Shown here: positions 1 through 12,453 of the stretch, one piece after another | Layout: each line of letters opens with the position of its first letter | Numbering within the stretch: the stretch's first letter is position 1 | NCBI GenBank assembly: GCA_928212115.1 | Contig: CAKMRJ010001112.1 | Span: 401,523,691-401,587,690, forward strand | Source of the DNA: Lactuca virosa | Taxonomy: Eukaryota > Streptophyta > Magnoliopsida > Asterales > Asteraceae | DNA length: 64,000 nucleotides | Reading direction: 5' to 3' | Notes under the pieces: model-generated | The model's input: the letters and a program-made list of their open reading frames with translations, nothing else | Database searches by the model: none | Told to the model about the DNA's origin: nothing | Made by a program: the position numbers and the translations under genes

Positions 1-720
1 TTAGGTAAGAAAATTGTTTGACATCTATTTTATGTAGCTCTACATCCAAACGAAATACATGGGCCATTATGATCCTAAGCAAGTCATTTCGAGAAACGGT
101 TGAGAATGCTTCTTCGTAAGAAACATCCTCCTTTTGTGAATACTCTTTAATGACCCGATAATTTAGGCTCCTAAACATCATACTTTTCCATGGAATTAAG
201 CTCGTCAATCATGACTTTACTTAATTTAGTCGATTGATTACAATTTATTGCATCACTATCTGTGATAGGGTTATTTTCTTTCCCCTTTTCAAGATCGGTC
301 TCATGTAATCATCAACATTTATGGGCCGCTTACATCATAAAAATAAGTCTTATATGCTATTTCATGGGTTTTAATGCCAACATCTTGAGAGGAGTCTTTT
401 ATGGTGTTTCATTTGCCCCTGCATTTAAATTGTCCTTTCATGAGGCAAAACTTGAATCTCCTAATAAAGTGCTAATCCGAATGAGCACTTGAATTATAAT
501 TAAAGATTCTTTAAGGTCAAAATCCCTTAACTCCCACTTATTTTGGCATTCTCAAGAAAACTGATATGCTTCATTTCAAGACTTCTGGTACCATGTCACG
601 AAACATAAAATTGGTAGACGTTAGGAGATTTAGGTTCTCATGCAGCAAGTACTGATACATGTAACAAAAGTAATCAACAATAATAAAAGGCATACATATG
701 ATTTATGACACTTACTTACC
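1..720. repeat. Partial array unit P (left edge of window)
   Basis: This is the Copia-interior end of a unit. It contains the reverse-transcriptase remnant (minus strand, about 1-208) and the integrase-tail remnant, and ends at the CTTACC junction (715-720). It carries CCATGG near 188-193 and TTAGGAG near 621, variants shared with the two rightmost units but not with the five between. Private differences include CACTTATTTT near 535-545, and the junction lacks the AA seen before CTTACTTACC in the other units. Confidence 0.9.
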
Positions 721-848
721 ATGTGATGAGAAATGAGTTGCTGCCTTGGCCTTGGCTCGCTTAGGCCAAGACCGGGTCTTAGCCAAGGATGTAACGTTTC
801 TGTTGCATTTTCCGTTACACTTAACGTAGCCGTTTGGTAACGTTAACA
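715..848 (-). repeat. Tat-LTR fragment inside each array unit
   Basis: The reverse complement of 721-848 begins TGTTAACG and aligns over its full 128 bp with the start of the Tat LTR at 31744-31871. The match runs on through GGTAAG (715-720 here, 31872-31877 there) and then stops. The same fragment occurs in every unit, from 3653, 6587, 9520, 12454, 15388 and 18319. It represents the first 128 bp of a Tat LTR in minus orientation, cut at the unit junction. An 89-codon minus-strand frame crosses it and is judged incidental. Confidence 0.85.
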
Positions 849-3652
849 GGTCTGTTATAGTAGCCAAAGCAAAGACCTTATCATGGGATGAGTCTGTTTG
901 AAAATGAGCATGAGTCTCCAATAAAAGTCGAGTTTGTAACTCAAAGTTAGGACTGCAATGAAGGTTTAGAAACATGATCAATGATCAATTTCACATAAAG
1001 ATCAATCATAATTCAGTTTTACATACATGGAAATATGATATTTGAAGAAGATGATGCCATGTTCTTGATTCCTTTGTCTTCCCGTAATGGTGCCTTGATG
1101 ATTTCCTGATGGATGGATACATTGAACGATGATGGTGTTTTATAAGGAAGAAGAGTATAACGGAAAAAACCCTTCAACTCTCCTCCTGATCGTTCATATA
1201 TTTTGGGCATTAAGTTTATCATTTGCACCTTATGGAAAAGAGATTGGAGCCACACAACTATAGTCCCTTGAGTTATGGACAATTGTCATATCCATCATAC
1301 TACAAATATTTAAGTCCTGGGACCTGATATGTCATTATGGCAAACATTATGGTACACAATATAAATGTACCAAACATATAGGAAGTATTACAAAATAGTC
1401 CTAAGGCCATAATAATGTGTAATTTTCCAACATTCTCCCACTTGGCCGAGTGACTATTTGTATACATGTTTCATTATTTGGCCAAGATAAGTTCATCATA
1501 TTTCATATTGATACCAAAAGCAGAAAAGTACAGTCTGACGCATCCATTTCGATACGGGACCCCCACCAATCATACTATAGTACTTCATATGAAACTTATG
1601 ATTATTTTATACCAAATGACTTTAAAGTTAAGTGGTAATGCATTACAAATGTCAATATAGAAAGTTAGTGTGCACAAATTATTAATATAGACATATTGCA
1701 TATTATGGAGGTATAATAATCAAGTACTTGAATAATTGAACGTAAATGTTCCATTTAAAACATTATGCTAGAATTACATAATATTAGGTCTAGCTTTAAA
1801 CCCATATTGACGACATGTTCAAATAATTGGGTGGTAAACCTTTCGTTATCGGATCCGCTAGCATATTATCAATGTTGATGTGTTTGATACAAATTAGTTC
1901 CCCCACTTAAACTTAAGTGAACATATACTTTGTATCAAGGTAAAGCCTCATTCCACTGTAATTATTGCTAATGGAAAACTTAAAGAGGCAAAATTATAGT
2001 AATAAGTTTTCTTTTAATGGCCAGATATGGAAACTATGATCATGAGTCACGTGATTTAATTTCTCAACAACATTCCATGACACGTTTCATTATCTATGAA
2101 AACAAATTTCTCCATCATAATTGATATAGTCGTCAATGTTTATGTATGACTCTCCCCTGATATTGGCCGACTGATAGCATAAAGATGTATCCCACTAATG
2201 ACTACTTATCTTTGTGTTTTGCAAAGTTGTAGTCAAAAAAGCATATCACTTATATGTTACAACTTATTTCTCTAAACAAGTTCATAATTATTAGTCCCAT
2301 GAAAATATCATAAAACTTTATTGGCAACTTTCTAGTAATCTAGATCATTATTTGCTTGATAACTCTTTTGCATGCCAGTAACATAAGGGACATTGGGACA
2401 TGTAAAAACTTGTGCATAGTTAAGCTTCTAACTATATAATCATGTAGGATTAACTTCATTATACCTCTATAAACCGAAAAACGTTTAATTATAAGATAAA
2501 TCAAAGGGAAGAGTTGTTGCATGTTATATCGACTTACTACACACTTGATATATTCCTTTTGGGACAATGCTAAAGTCTTTTATCTTGAAGTAACATACAA
2601 TGCTTCAAAGAGATCTTTCGTATCAAGGTCATATGATAGCAAATGTTTTGTTTAATGCAATATATCAATGTTATTACTTGCCAATAAAATGCCATCTATA
2701 TATAAAACGAGCATGATAAATTTCCTCCCACTCACCTTGAGGTACGTAATTTGATATACTTGGTTTTAAATGACGTCACTCTTCTTTATAACTTCTTTTA
2801 ATTTAGATACCATTGTCACAAAGCTTGTTTTAGCCTAAAAAAAATAATTCCTTGAGTTTAAACACTAGATGTTCTTACCCCTTATAAATGCAATTGGTTG
2901 CTTGGGTTATGTAAACATCATTATATAACTCTTAGGTAAGAAAATTGTTTGACATCTATTTTATGTAGCTCTACATCCAAACGAAATACATGGGCCATTA
3001 TGATCCTAAGCAAGTCATTTCGAGAAACGGTTGAGAATGCTTCTTCGTAAGAAACATCCTCCTTTTGTGAATACTCTTTAATGACCCGATAATTTAGGCT
3101 CCTAAACATCATACTTTTCAATGGAATTAAGCTCGTCAATCATGACTTTACTTAATTTAGTCGATTGATTACAATTTATTGCATCACTATCTGTGATAGG
3201 GTTATTTTCTTTCCCCTTTTCAAGATCGGTCTCATGTAATCATCAACATTTATGGGCCGCTTACATCATAAAAATAAGTCTTATATGCTATTTCATGGGT
3301 TTTAATGCCAACATCTTGAGAGGAGTCTTTTATGGTGTTTCATTTGCCCCTGCATTTAAATTGTCCTTTCATGAGGCAAAACTTGAATCTCCTAATAAAG
3401 TGCTAATCCGAATGAGCACTTGAATTATAATTAAAGATTCTTTAAGGTCAAAATCCCTTAACTCCCACTGATTTTGGCATTCTCAAGAAAACTGACATGC
3501 TTCATTTCAAGACTTCTGGTACCATGTCACGAAACATAAAATTGGTAGACGTTGGGAGATTTAGGTTCTCATGCAGCAAGTACTGATACATGTAACAAAA
3601 GTAATCAACAATAATAAAAGGCATACATATGATTTATGACAACTTACTTACC
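721..3652. repeat. Array unit 1 (reference anatomy)
   Basis: 721-848 is a Tat LTR fragment in reverse orientation, matching 31744-31871. 849-958 is flanking DNA ending in the target duplication TGCAA (954-958). 959-1432 is the Copia LTR (minus-strand TGTTGG...CTTCA). 1433-1445 is the polypurine tract (AAGTGGGAGAA on the minus strand). 1433-3652 is Copia interior with a reverse-transcriptase remnant at 2921-3139. It lacks a TA in CAAATATTAG near 1886, which the other units have. Confidence 0.93.
2921..3139 (-). pseudogene. Copia reverse-transcriptase remnant (one per array unit)
   Basis: The minus-strand frame includes VSYEEAFSTVSRNDLLRI and then ELHKIDVKQ. This is a decayed form of the Copia reverse-transcriptase core, whose usual pattern is YxETFSPV...R...A...E(I/L)xQMDVKTAFLNG. 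The frame stops just after DVKQ, and neither the YVDD strand nor the RNase H domain is open, so it cannot make an enzyme. Copies lie at 5855-6073, 8788-9006, 11722-11940, 14656-14874, 17588-17806 and 20536-20739, and partly at 1-208. Another remnant upstream on the same strand, near 3470-3500, resembles the segment after integrase (FLENAKISGS-like). Confidence 0.8.
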
Positions 3653-6586
3653 ATGTGATGAGAAATGAGTTGCTGCCTTGGCCTTGGCTCGCTTAGGCCA
3701 AGACCGGGTCTTAGCCAAGGATGTAACGTTTCTGTTACATTTTCCGTTACACTTAACGTAGCCGTTTGGTAACGTTAACAGGTCTGTTATAGTAGCCAAA
3801 GCAAAGACCTTATCATGGGATGAGTCTGTTTGAAAATGAGCATGAGTCTCCAATAAAAGTCGAGTTTGTAACTCAAAGTTAGGACTGCAATGAAGGTTTA
3901 GAAACATGATCAATGATCAATTTCACATAAAGATCAATCATAATTCAGTTTTACATACATGGAAATATGATATTTGAAGAAGATGATGCCATGTTCTTGA
4001 TTCCTTTGTCTTCCCGTAATGGTGCCTTGATGATTTCCTGATGGATGGATACATTGAACGATGATGGTGTTTTATAAGGAAGAAGAGTATAACGGAAAAA
4101 ACCCTTCAACTCTCCTCCTGATCGTTCATATATTTTGGGCATTAAGTTTATCATTTGCACCTTATGGAAAAGAGATTGGAGCCACACAACTATAGTCCCT
4201 TGAGTTATGGACAATTGTCATATCCATCATACTACAAATATTTAAGTCCTGGGACCTGATATGTCATTATGGCAAACATTATGGTACACAATATAAATGT
4301 ACCAAACATATAGGAAGTATTACAAAATAGTCCTAAGGCCATAATAATGTGTAATTTTCCAACATTCTCCCACTTGGCCGAGTGACTATTTGTATACATG
4401 TTTCATTATTTGGCCAAGATAAGTTCATCATATTTCATATTGATACCAAAAGCAGAAAAGTACAGTCTGACGCATCCATTTCGATACGGGACCCCCACCA
4501 ATCATACTATAGTACTTCATATGAAACTTATGATTATTTTATACCAAATGACTTTAAAGTTAAGTGGTAATGCATTACAAATGTCAATATAGAAAGTTAG
4601 TGTGCACAAATTATTAATATAGACATATTGCATATTATGGAGGTATAATAATCAAGTACTTGAATAATTGAACGTAAATGTTCCATTTAAAACATTATGC
4701 TAGAATTACATAATATTAGGTCTAGCTTTAAACCCATATTGACGACATGTTCAAATAATTGGGTGGTAAACCTTTCGTTATCGGATCCGCTAGCATATTA
4801 TCAATGTTGATGTGTTTGATACAAATATTAGTTCCCCCACTTAAACTTAAGTGAACATATACTTTGTATCAAGGTAAAGCCTCATTCCACTGTAATTATT
4901 GCTAATGGAAAACTTAAAGAGGCAAAATTATAGTAATAAGTTTTCTTTTAATGGCCAGATATGGAAACTATGATCATGAGTCACGTGATTTAATTTCTCA
5001 ACAACATTCCATGACACGTTTCATTATCTATGAAAACAAATTTCTCCATCATAATTGATATAGTCGTCAATGTTTATGTATGACTCTCCCCTGATATTGG
5101 CCGACTGATAGCATAAAGATGTATCCCACTAATGACTACTTATCTTTGTGTTTTGCAAAGTTGTAGTCAAAAAAGCATATCACTTATATGTTACAACTTA
5201 TTTCTCTAAACAAGTTCATAATTATTAGTCCCATGAAAATATCATAAAACTTTATTGGCAACTTTCTAGTAATCTAGATCATTATTTGCTTGATAACTCT
5301 TTTGCATGCCAGTAACATAAGGGACATTGGGACATGTAAAAACTTGTGCATAGTTAAGCTTCTAACTATATAATCATGTAGGATTAACTTCATTATACCT
5401 CTATAAACCGAAAAACGTTTAATTATAAGATAAATCAAAGGGAAGAGTTGTTGCATGTTATATCGACTTACTACACACTTGATATATTCCTTTTGGGACA
5501 ATGCTAAAGTCTTTTATCTTGAAGTAACATACAATGCTTCAAAGAGATCTTTCGTATCAAGGTCATATGATAGCAAATGTTTTGTTTAATGCAATATATC
5601 AATGTTATTACTTGCCAATAAAATGCCATCTATATATAAAACGAGCATGATAAATTTCCTCCCACTCACCTTGAGGTACGTAATTTGATATACTTGGTTT
5701 TAAATGACGTCACTCTTCTTTATAACTTCTTTTAATTTAGATACCATTGTCACAAAGCTTGTTTTAGCCTAAAAAAAATAATTCCTTGAGTTTAAACACT
5801 AGATGTTCTTACCCCTTATAAATGCAATTGGTTGCTTGGGTTATGTAAACATCATTATATAACTCTTAGGTAAGAAAATTGTTTGACATCTATTTTATGT
5901 AGCTCTACATCCAAACGAAATACATGGGCCATTATGATCCTAAGCAAGTCATTTCGAGAAACGGTTGAGAATGCTTCTTCGTAAGAAACATCCTCCTTTT
6001 GTGAATACTCTTTAATGACCCGATAATTTAGGCTCCTAAACATCATACTTTTCAATGGAATTAAGCTCGTCAATCATGACTTTACTTAATTTAGTCGATT
6101 GATTACAATTTATTGCATCACTATCTGTGATAGGGTTATTTTCTTTCCCCTTTTCAAGATCGGTCTCATGTAATCATCAACATTTATGGGCCGCTTACAT
6201 CATAAAAATAAGTCTTATATGCTATTTCATGGGTTTTAATGCCAACATCTTGAGAGGAGTCTTTTATGGTGTTTCATTTGCCCCTGCATTTAAATTGTCC
6301 TTTCATGAGGCAAAACTTGAATCTCCTAATAAAGTGCTAATCCGAATGAGCACTTGAATTATAATTAAAGATTCTTTAAGGTCAAAATCCCTTAACTCCC
6401 ACTGATTTTGGCATTCTCAAGAAAACTGACATGCTTCATTTCAAGACTTCTGGTACCATGTCACGAAACATAAAATTGGTAGACGTTGGGAGATTTAGGT
6501 TCTCATGCAGCAAGTACTGATACATGTAACAAAAGTAATCAACAATAATAAAAGGCATACATATGATTTATGACAACTTACTTACC
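3653..6586. repeat. Array unit 2
   Basis: Same anatomy as unit 1, with its Copia LTR at 3891-4364 and reverse-transcriptase remnant at 5855-6073. It belongs to the five-unit central block that carries CAATGG and GTTGGGAG. Confidence 0.93.
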
Positions 6587-9519
6587 ATGTGATGAGAAAT
6601 GAGTTGCTGCCTTGGCCTTGGCTCGCTTAGGCCAAGACCGGGTCTTAGCCAAGGATGTAACGTTTCTGTTACATTTTCCGTTACACTTAACGTAGCCGTT
6701 TGGTAACGTTAACAGGTCTGTTATAGTAGCCAAAGCAAAGACCTTATCATGGGATGAGTCTGTTTGAAAATGAGCATGAGTCTCCAATAAAAGTCGAGTT
6801 TGTAACTCAAAGTTAGGACTGCAATGAAGGTTTAGAAACATGATCAATGATCAATTTCACATAAAGATCAATCATAATTCAGTTTTACATACATGGAAAT
6901 ATGATATTTGAAGAAGATGATGCCATGTTCTTGATTCCTTTGTCTTCCCGTAATGGTGCCTTGATGATTTCCTGATGGATGGATACATTGAACGATGATG
7001 GTGTTTTATAAGGAAGAAGAGTATAACGGAAAAAACCCTTCAACTCTCCTCCTGATCGTTCATATATTTTGGGCATTAAGTTTATCATTTGCACCTTATG
7101 GAAAAGAGATTGGAGCCACACAACTATAGTCCCTTGAGTTATGGACAATTGTCATATCCATCATACTACAAATATTTAAGTCCTGGGACCTGATATGTCA
7201 TTATGGCAAACATTATGGTACACAATATAAATGTACCAAACATATAGGAAGTATTACAAAATAGTCCTAAGGCCATAATAATGTGTAATTTTCCAACATT
7301 CTCCCACTTGGCCGAGTGACTATTTGTATACATGTTTCATTATTTGGCCAAGATAAGTTCATCATATTTCATATTGATACCAAAAGCAGAAAAGTACAGT
7401 CTGACGCATCCATTTCGATACGGGACCCCCACCAATCATACTATAGTACTTCATATGAAACTTATGATTATTTTATACCAAATGACTTTAAAGTTAAGTG
7501 GTAATGCATTACAAATGTCAATATAGAAAGTTAGTGTGCACAAATTATTAATATAGACATATTGCATATTATGGAGGTATAATAATCAAGTACTTGAATA
7601 ATTGAACGTAAATGTTCCATTTAAAACATTATGCTAGAATTACATAATATTAGGTCTAGCTTTAAACCCATATTGACGACATGTTCAAATAATTGGGTGG
7701 TAAACCTTTCGTTATCGGATCCGCTAGCATATTATCAATGTTGATGTGTTTGATACAAATATTAGTTCCCCCACTTAAACTTAAGTGAACATATACTTTG
7801 TATCAAGGTAAAGCCTCATTCCACTGTAATTATTGCTAATGGAAAACTTAAAGAGGCAAAATTATAGTAATAAGTTTTCTTTTAATGGCCAGATATGGAA
7901 ACTATGATCATGAGTCACGTGATTTAATTTCTCAACAACATTCCATGACACGTTTCATTATCTATGAAAACAAATTTCTCCATCATAATTGATATAGTCG
8001 TCAATGTTTATGTATGACTCTCCCCTGATATTGGCCGACTGATAGCATAAAGATGTATCCCACTAATGACTACTTATCTTTGTGTTTTGCAAAGTTGTAG
8101 TCAAAAAAGCATATCACTTATATGTTACAACTTATTTCTCTAAACAAGTTCATAATTATTAGTCCCATGAAAATATCATAAAACTTTATTGGCAACTTTC
8201 TAGTAATCTAGATCATTATTTGCTTGATAACTCTTTTGCATGCCAGTAACATAAGGGACATTGGGACATGTAAAAACTTGTGCATAGTTAAGCTTCTAAC
8301 TATATAATCATGTAGGATTAACTTCATTATACCTCTATAAACCGAAAAACGTTTAATTATAAGATAAATCAAAGGGAAGAGTTGTTGCATGTTATATCGA
8401 CTTACTACACACTTGATATATTCCTTTTGGGACAATGCTAAAGTCTTTTATCTTGAAGTAACATACAATGCTTCAAAGAGATCTTTCGTATCAAGGTCAT
8501 ATGATAGCAAATGTTTTGTTTAATGCAATATATCAATGTTATTACTTGCCAATAAAATGCCATCTATATATAAAACGAGCATGATAAATTTCCTCCCACT
8601 CACCTTGAGGTACGTAATTTGATATACTTGGTTTTAAATGACGTCACTCTTCTTTATAACTTCTTTTAATTTAGATACCATTGTCACAAAGCTTGTTTTA
8701 GCCTAAAAAAAAAATTCCTTGAGTTTAAACACTAGATGTTCTTACCCCTTATAAATGCAATTGGTTGCTTGGGTTATGTAAACATCATTATATAACTCTT
8801 AGGTAAGAAAATTGTTTGACATCTATTTTATGTAGCTCTACATCCAAACGAAATACATGGGCCATTATGATCCTAAGCAAGTCATTTCGAGAAACGGTTG
8901 AGAATGCTTCTTCGTAAGAAACATCCTCCTTTTGTGAATACTCTTTAATGACCCGATAATTTAGGCTCCTAAACATCATACTTTTCAATGGAATTAAGCT
9001 CGTCAATCATGACTTTACTTAATTTAGTCGATTGATTACAATTTATTGCATCACTATCTGTGATAGGGTTATTTTCTTTCCCCTTTTCAAGATCGGTCTC
9101 ATGTAATCATCAACATTTATGGGCCGCTTACATCATAAAAATAAGTCTTATATGCTATTTCATGGGTTTTAATGCCAACATCTTGAGAGGAGTCTTTTAT
9201 GGTGTTTCATTTGCCCCTGCATTTAAATTGTCCTTTCATGAGGCAAAACTTGAATCTCCTAATAAAGTGCTAATCCGAATGAGCACTTGAATTATAATTA
9301 AAGATTCTTTAAGGTCAAAATCCCTTAACTCCCACTGATTTTGGCATTCTCAAGAAAACTGACATGCTTCATTTCAAGACTTCTGGTACCATGTCACGAA
9401 ACATAAAATTGGTAGACGTTGGGAGATTTAGGTTCTCATGCAGCAAGTACTGATACATGTAACAAAAGTAATCAACAATAATAAAAGGCATACATATGAT
9501 TTATGACAACTTACTTACC
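6587..9519. repeat. Array unit 3
   Basis: Copia LTR at 6825-7298 and reverse-transcriptase remnant at 8788-9006. It belongs to the central block. It has a small indel in the A-run near 8705 compared with units 2, 4 and 5. Confidence 0.93.
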
Positions 9520-12453
9520 ATGTGATGAGAAATGAGTTGCTGCCTTGGCCTTGGCTCGCTTAGGCCAAGACCGGGTCTTAGCCAAGGATGTAACGTTTCT
9601 GTTACATTTTCCGTTACACTTAACGTAGCCGTTTGGTAACGTTAACAGGTCTGTTATAGTAGCCAAAGCAAAGACCTTATCATGGGATGAGTCTGTTTGA
9701 AAATGAGCATGAGTCTCCAATAAAAGTCGAGTTTGTAACTCAAAGTTAGGACTGCAATGAAGGTTTAGAAACATGATCAATGATCAATTTCACATAAAGA
9801 TCAATCATAATTCAGTTTTACATACATGGAAATATGATATTTGAAGAAGATGATGCCATGTTCTTGATTCCTTTGTCTTCCCGTAATGGTGCCTTGATGA
9901 TTTCCTGATGGATGGATACATTGAACGATGATGGTGTTTTATAAGGAAGAAGAGTATAACGGAAAAAACCCTTCAACTCTCCTCCTGATCGTTCATATAT
10001 TTTGGGCATTAAGTTTATCATTTGCACCTTATGGAAAAGAGATTGGAGCCACACAACTATAGTCCCTTGAGTTATGGACAATTGTCATATCCATCATACT
10101 ACAAATATTTAAGTCCTGGGACCTGATATGTCATTATGGCAAACATTATGGTACACAATATAAATGTACCAAACATATAGGAAGTATTACAAAATAGTCC
10201 TAAGGCCATAATAATGTGTAATTTTCCAACATTCTCCCACTTGGCCGAGTGACTATTTGTATACATGTTTCATTATTTGGCCAAGATAAGTTCATCATAT
10301 TTCATATTGATACCAAAAGCAGAAAAGTACAGTCTGACGCATCCATTTCGATACGGGACCCCCACCAATCATACTATAGTACTTCATATGAAACTTATGA
10401 TTATTTTATACCAAATGACTTTAAAGTTAAGTGGTAATGCATTACAAATGTCAATATAGAAAGTTAGTGTGCACAAATTATTAATATAGACATATTGCAT
10501 ATTATGGAGGTATAATAATCAAGTACTTGAATAATTGAACGTAAATGTTCCATTTAAAACATTATGCTAGAATTACATAATATTAGGTCTAGCTTTAAAC
10601 CCATATTGACGACATGTTCAAATAATTGGGTGGTAAACCTTTCGTTATCGGATCCGCTAGCATATTATCAATGTTGATGTGTTTGATACAAATATTAGTT
10701 CCCCCACTTAAACTTAAGTGAACATATACTTTGTATCAAGGTAAAGCCTCATTCCACTGTAATTATTGCTAATGGAAAACTTAAAGAGGCAAAATTATAG
10801 TAATAAGTTTTCTTTTAATGGCCAGATATGGAAACTATGATCATGAGTCACGTGATTTAATTTCTCAACAACATTCCATGACACGTTTCATTATCTATGA
10901 AAACAAATTTCTCCATCATAATTGATATAGTCGTCAATGTTTATGTATGACTCTCCCCTGATATTGGCCGACTGATAGCATAAAGATGTATCCCACTAAT
11001 GACTACTTATCTTTGTGTTTTGCAAAGTTGTAGTCAAAAAAGCATATCACTTATATGTTACAACTTATTTCTCTAAACAAGTTCATAATTATTAGTCCCA
11101 TGAAAATATCATAAAACTTTATTGGCAACTTTCTAGTAATCTAGATCATTATTTGCTTGATAACTCTTTTGCATGCCAGTAACATAAGGGACATTGGGAC
11201 ATGTAAAAACTTGTGCATAGTTAAGCTTCTAACTATATAATCATGTAGGATTAACTTCATTATACCTCTATAAACCGAAAAACGTTTAATTATAAGATAA
11301 ATCAAAGGGAAGAGTTGTTGCATGTTATATCGACTTACTACACACTTGATATATTCCTTTTGGGACAATGCTAAAGTCTTTTATCTTGAAGTAACATACA
11401 ATGCTTCAAAGAGATCTTTCGTATCAAGGTCATATGATAGCAAATGTTTTGTTTAATGCAATATATCAATGTTATTACTTGCCAATAAAATGCCATCTAT
11501 ATATAAAACGAGCATGATAAATTTCCTCCCACTCACCTTGAGGTACGTAATTTGATATACTTGGTTTTAAATGACGTCACTCTTCTTTATAACTTCTTTT
11601 AATTTAGATACCATTGTCACAAAGCTTGTTTTAGCCTAAAAAAAATAATTCCTTGAGTTTAAACACTAGATGTTCTTACCCCTTATAAATGCAATTGGTT
11701 GCTTGGGTTATGTAAACATCATTATATAACTCTTAGGTAAGAAAATTGTTTGACATCTATTTTATGTAGCTCTACATCCAAACGAAATACATGGGCCATT
11801 ATGATCCTAAGCAAGTCATTTCGAGAAACGGTTGAGAATGCTTCTTCGTAAGAAACATCCTCCTTTTGTGAATACTCTTTAATGACCCGATAATTTAGGC
11901 TCCTAAACATCATACTTTTCAATGGAATTAAGCTCGTCAATCATGACTTTACTTAATTTAGTCGATTGATTACAATTTATTGCATCACTATCTGTGATAG
12001 GGTTATTTTCTTTCCCCTTTTCAAGATCGGTCTCATGTAATCATCAACATTTATGGGCCGCTTACATCATAAAAATAAGTCTTATATGCTATTTCATGGG
12101 TTTTAATGCCAACATCTTGAGAGGAGTCTTTTATGGTGTTTCATTTGCCCCTGCATTTAAATTGTCCTTTCATGAGGCAAAACTTGAATCTCCTAATAAA
12201 GTGCTAATCCGAATGAGCACTTGAATTATAATTAAAGATTCTTTAAGGTCAAAATCCCTTAACTCCCACTGATTTTGGCATTCTCAAGAAAACTGACATG
12301 CTTCATTTCAAGACTTCTGGTACCATGTCACGAAACATAAAATTGGTAGACGTTGGGAGATTTAGGTTCTCATGCAGCAAGTACTGATACATGTAACAAA
12401 AGTAATCAACAATAATAAAAGGCATACATATGATTTATGACAACTTACTTACC
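9520..12453. repeat. Array unit 4
   Basis: Copia LTR at 9758-10231 and reverse-transcriptase remnant at 11722-11940. It belongs to the central near-identical block. Confidence 0.93.

Noticed and set aside
262..492. 76-codon plus-strand frame repeated in every array unit
   Set aside because: It is antisense to the decayed Copia pol, lacks family resemblance, and is conserved only because the whole unit is duplicated.
712..981. 89-codon minus-strand frame in every array unit, with a related frame at 31716-31964
   Set aside because: It crosses Tat LTR, flank and Copia LTR; the similarity between the two places is shared LTR DNA, not a protein family.
1019..1282. 87-codon minus-strand frame in each Copia LTR
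   Set aside because: It lies wholly within an LTR and changes frame in the 5' LTR copy because of indels, so it is not under coding constraint.
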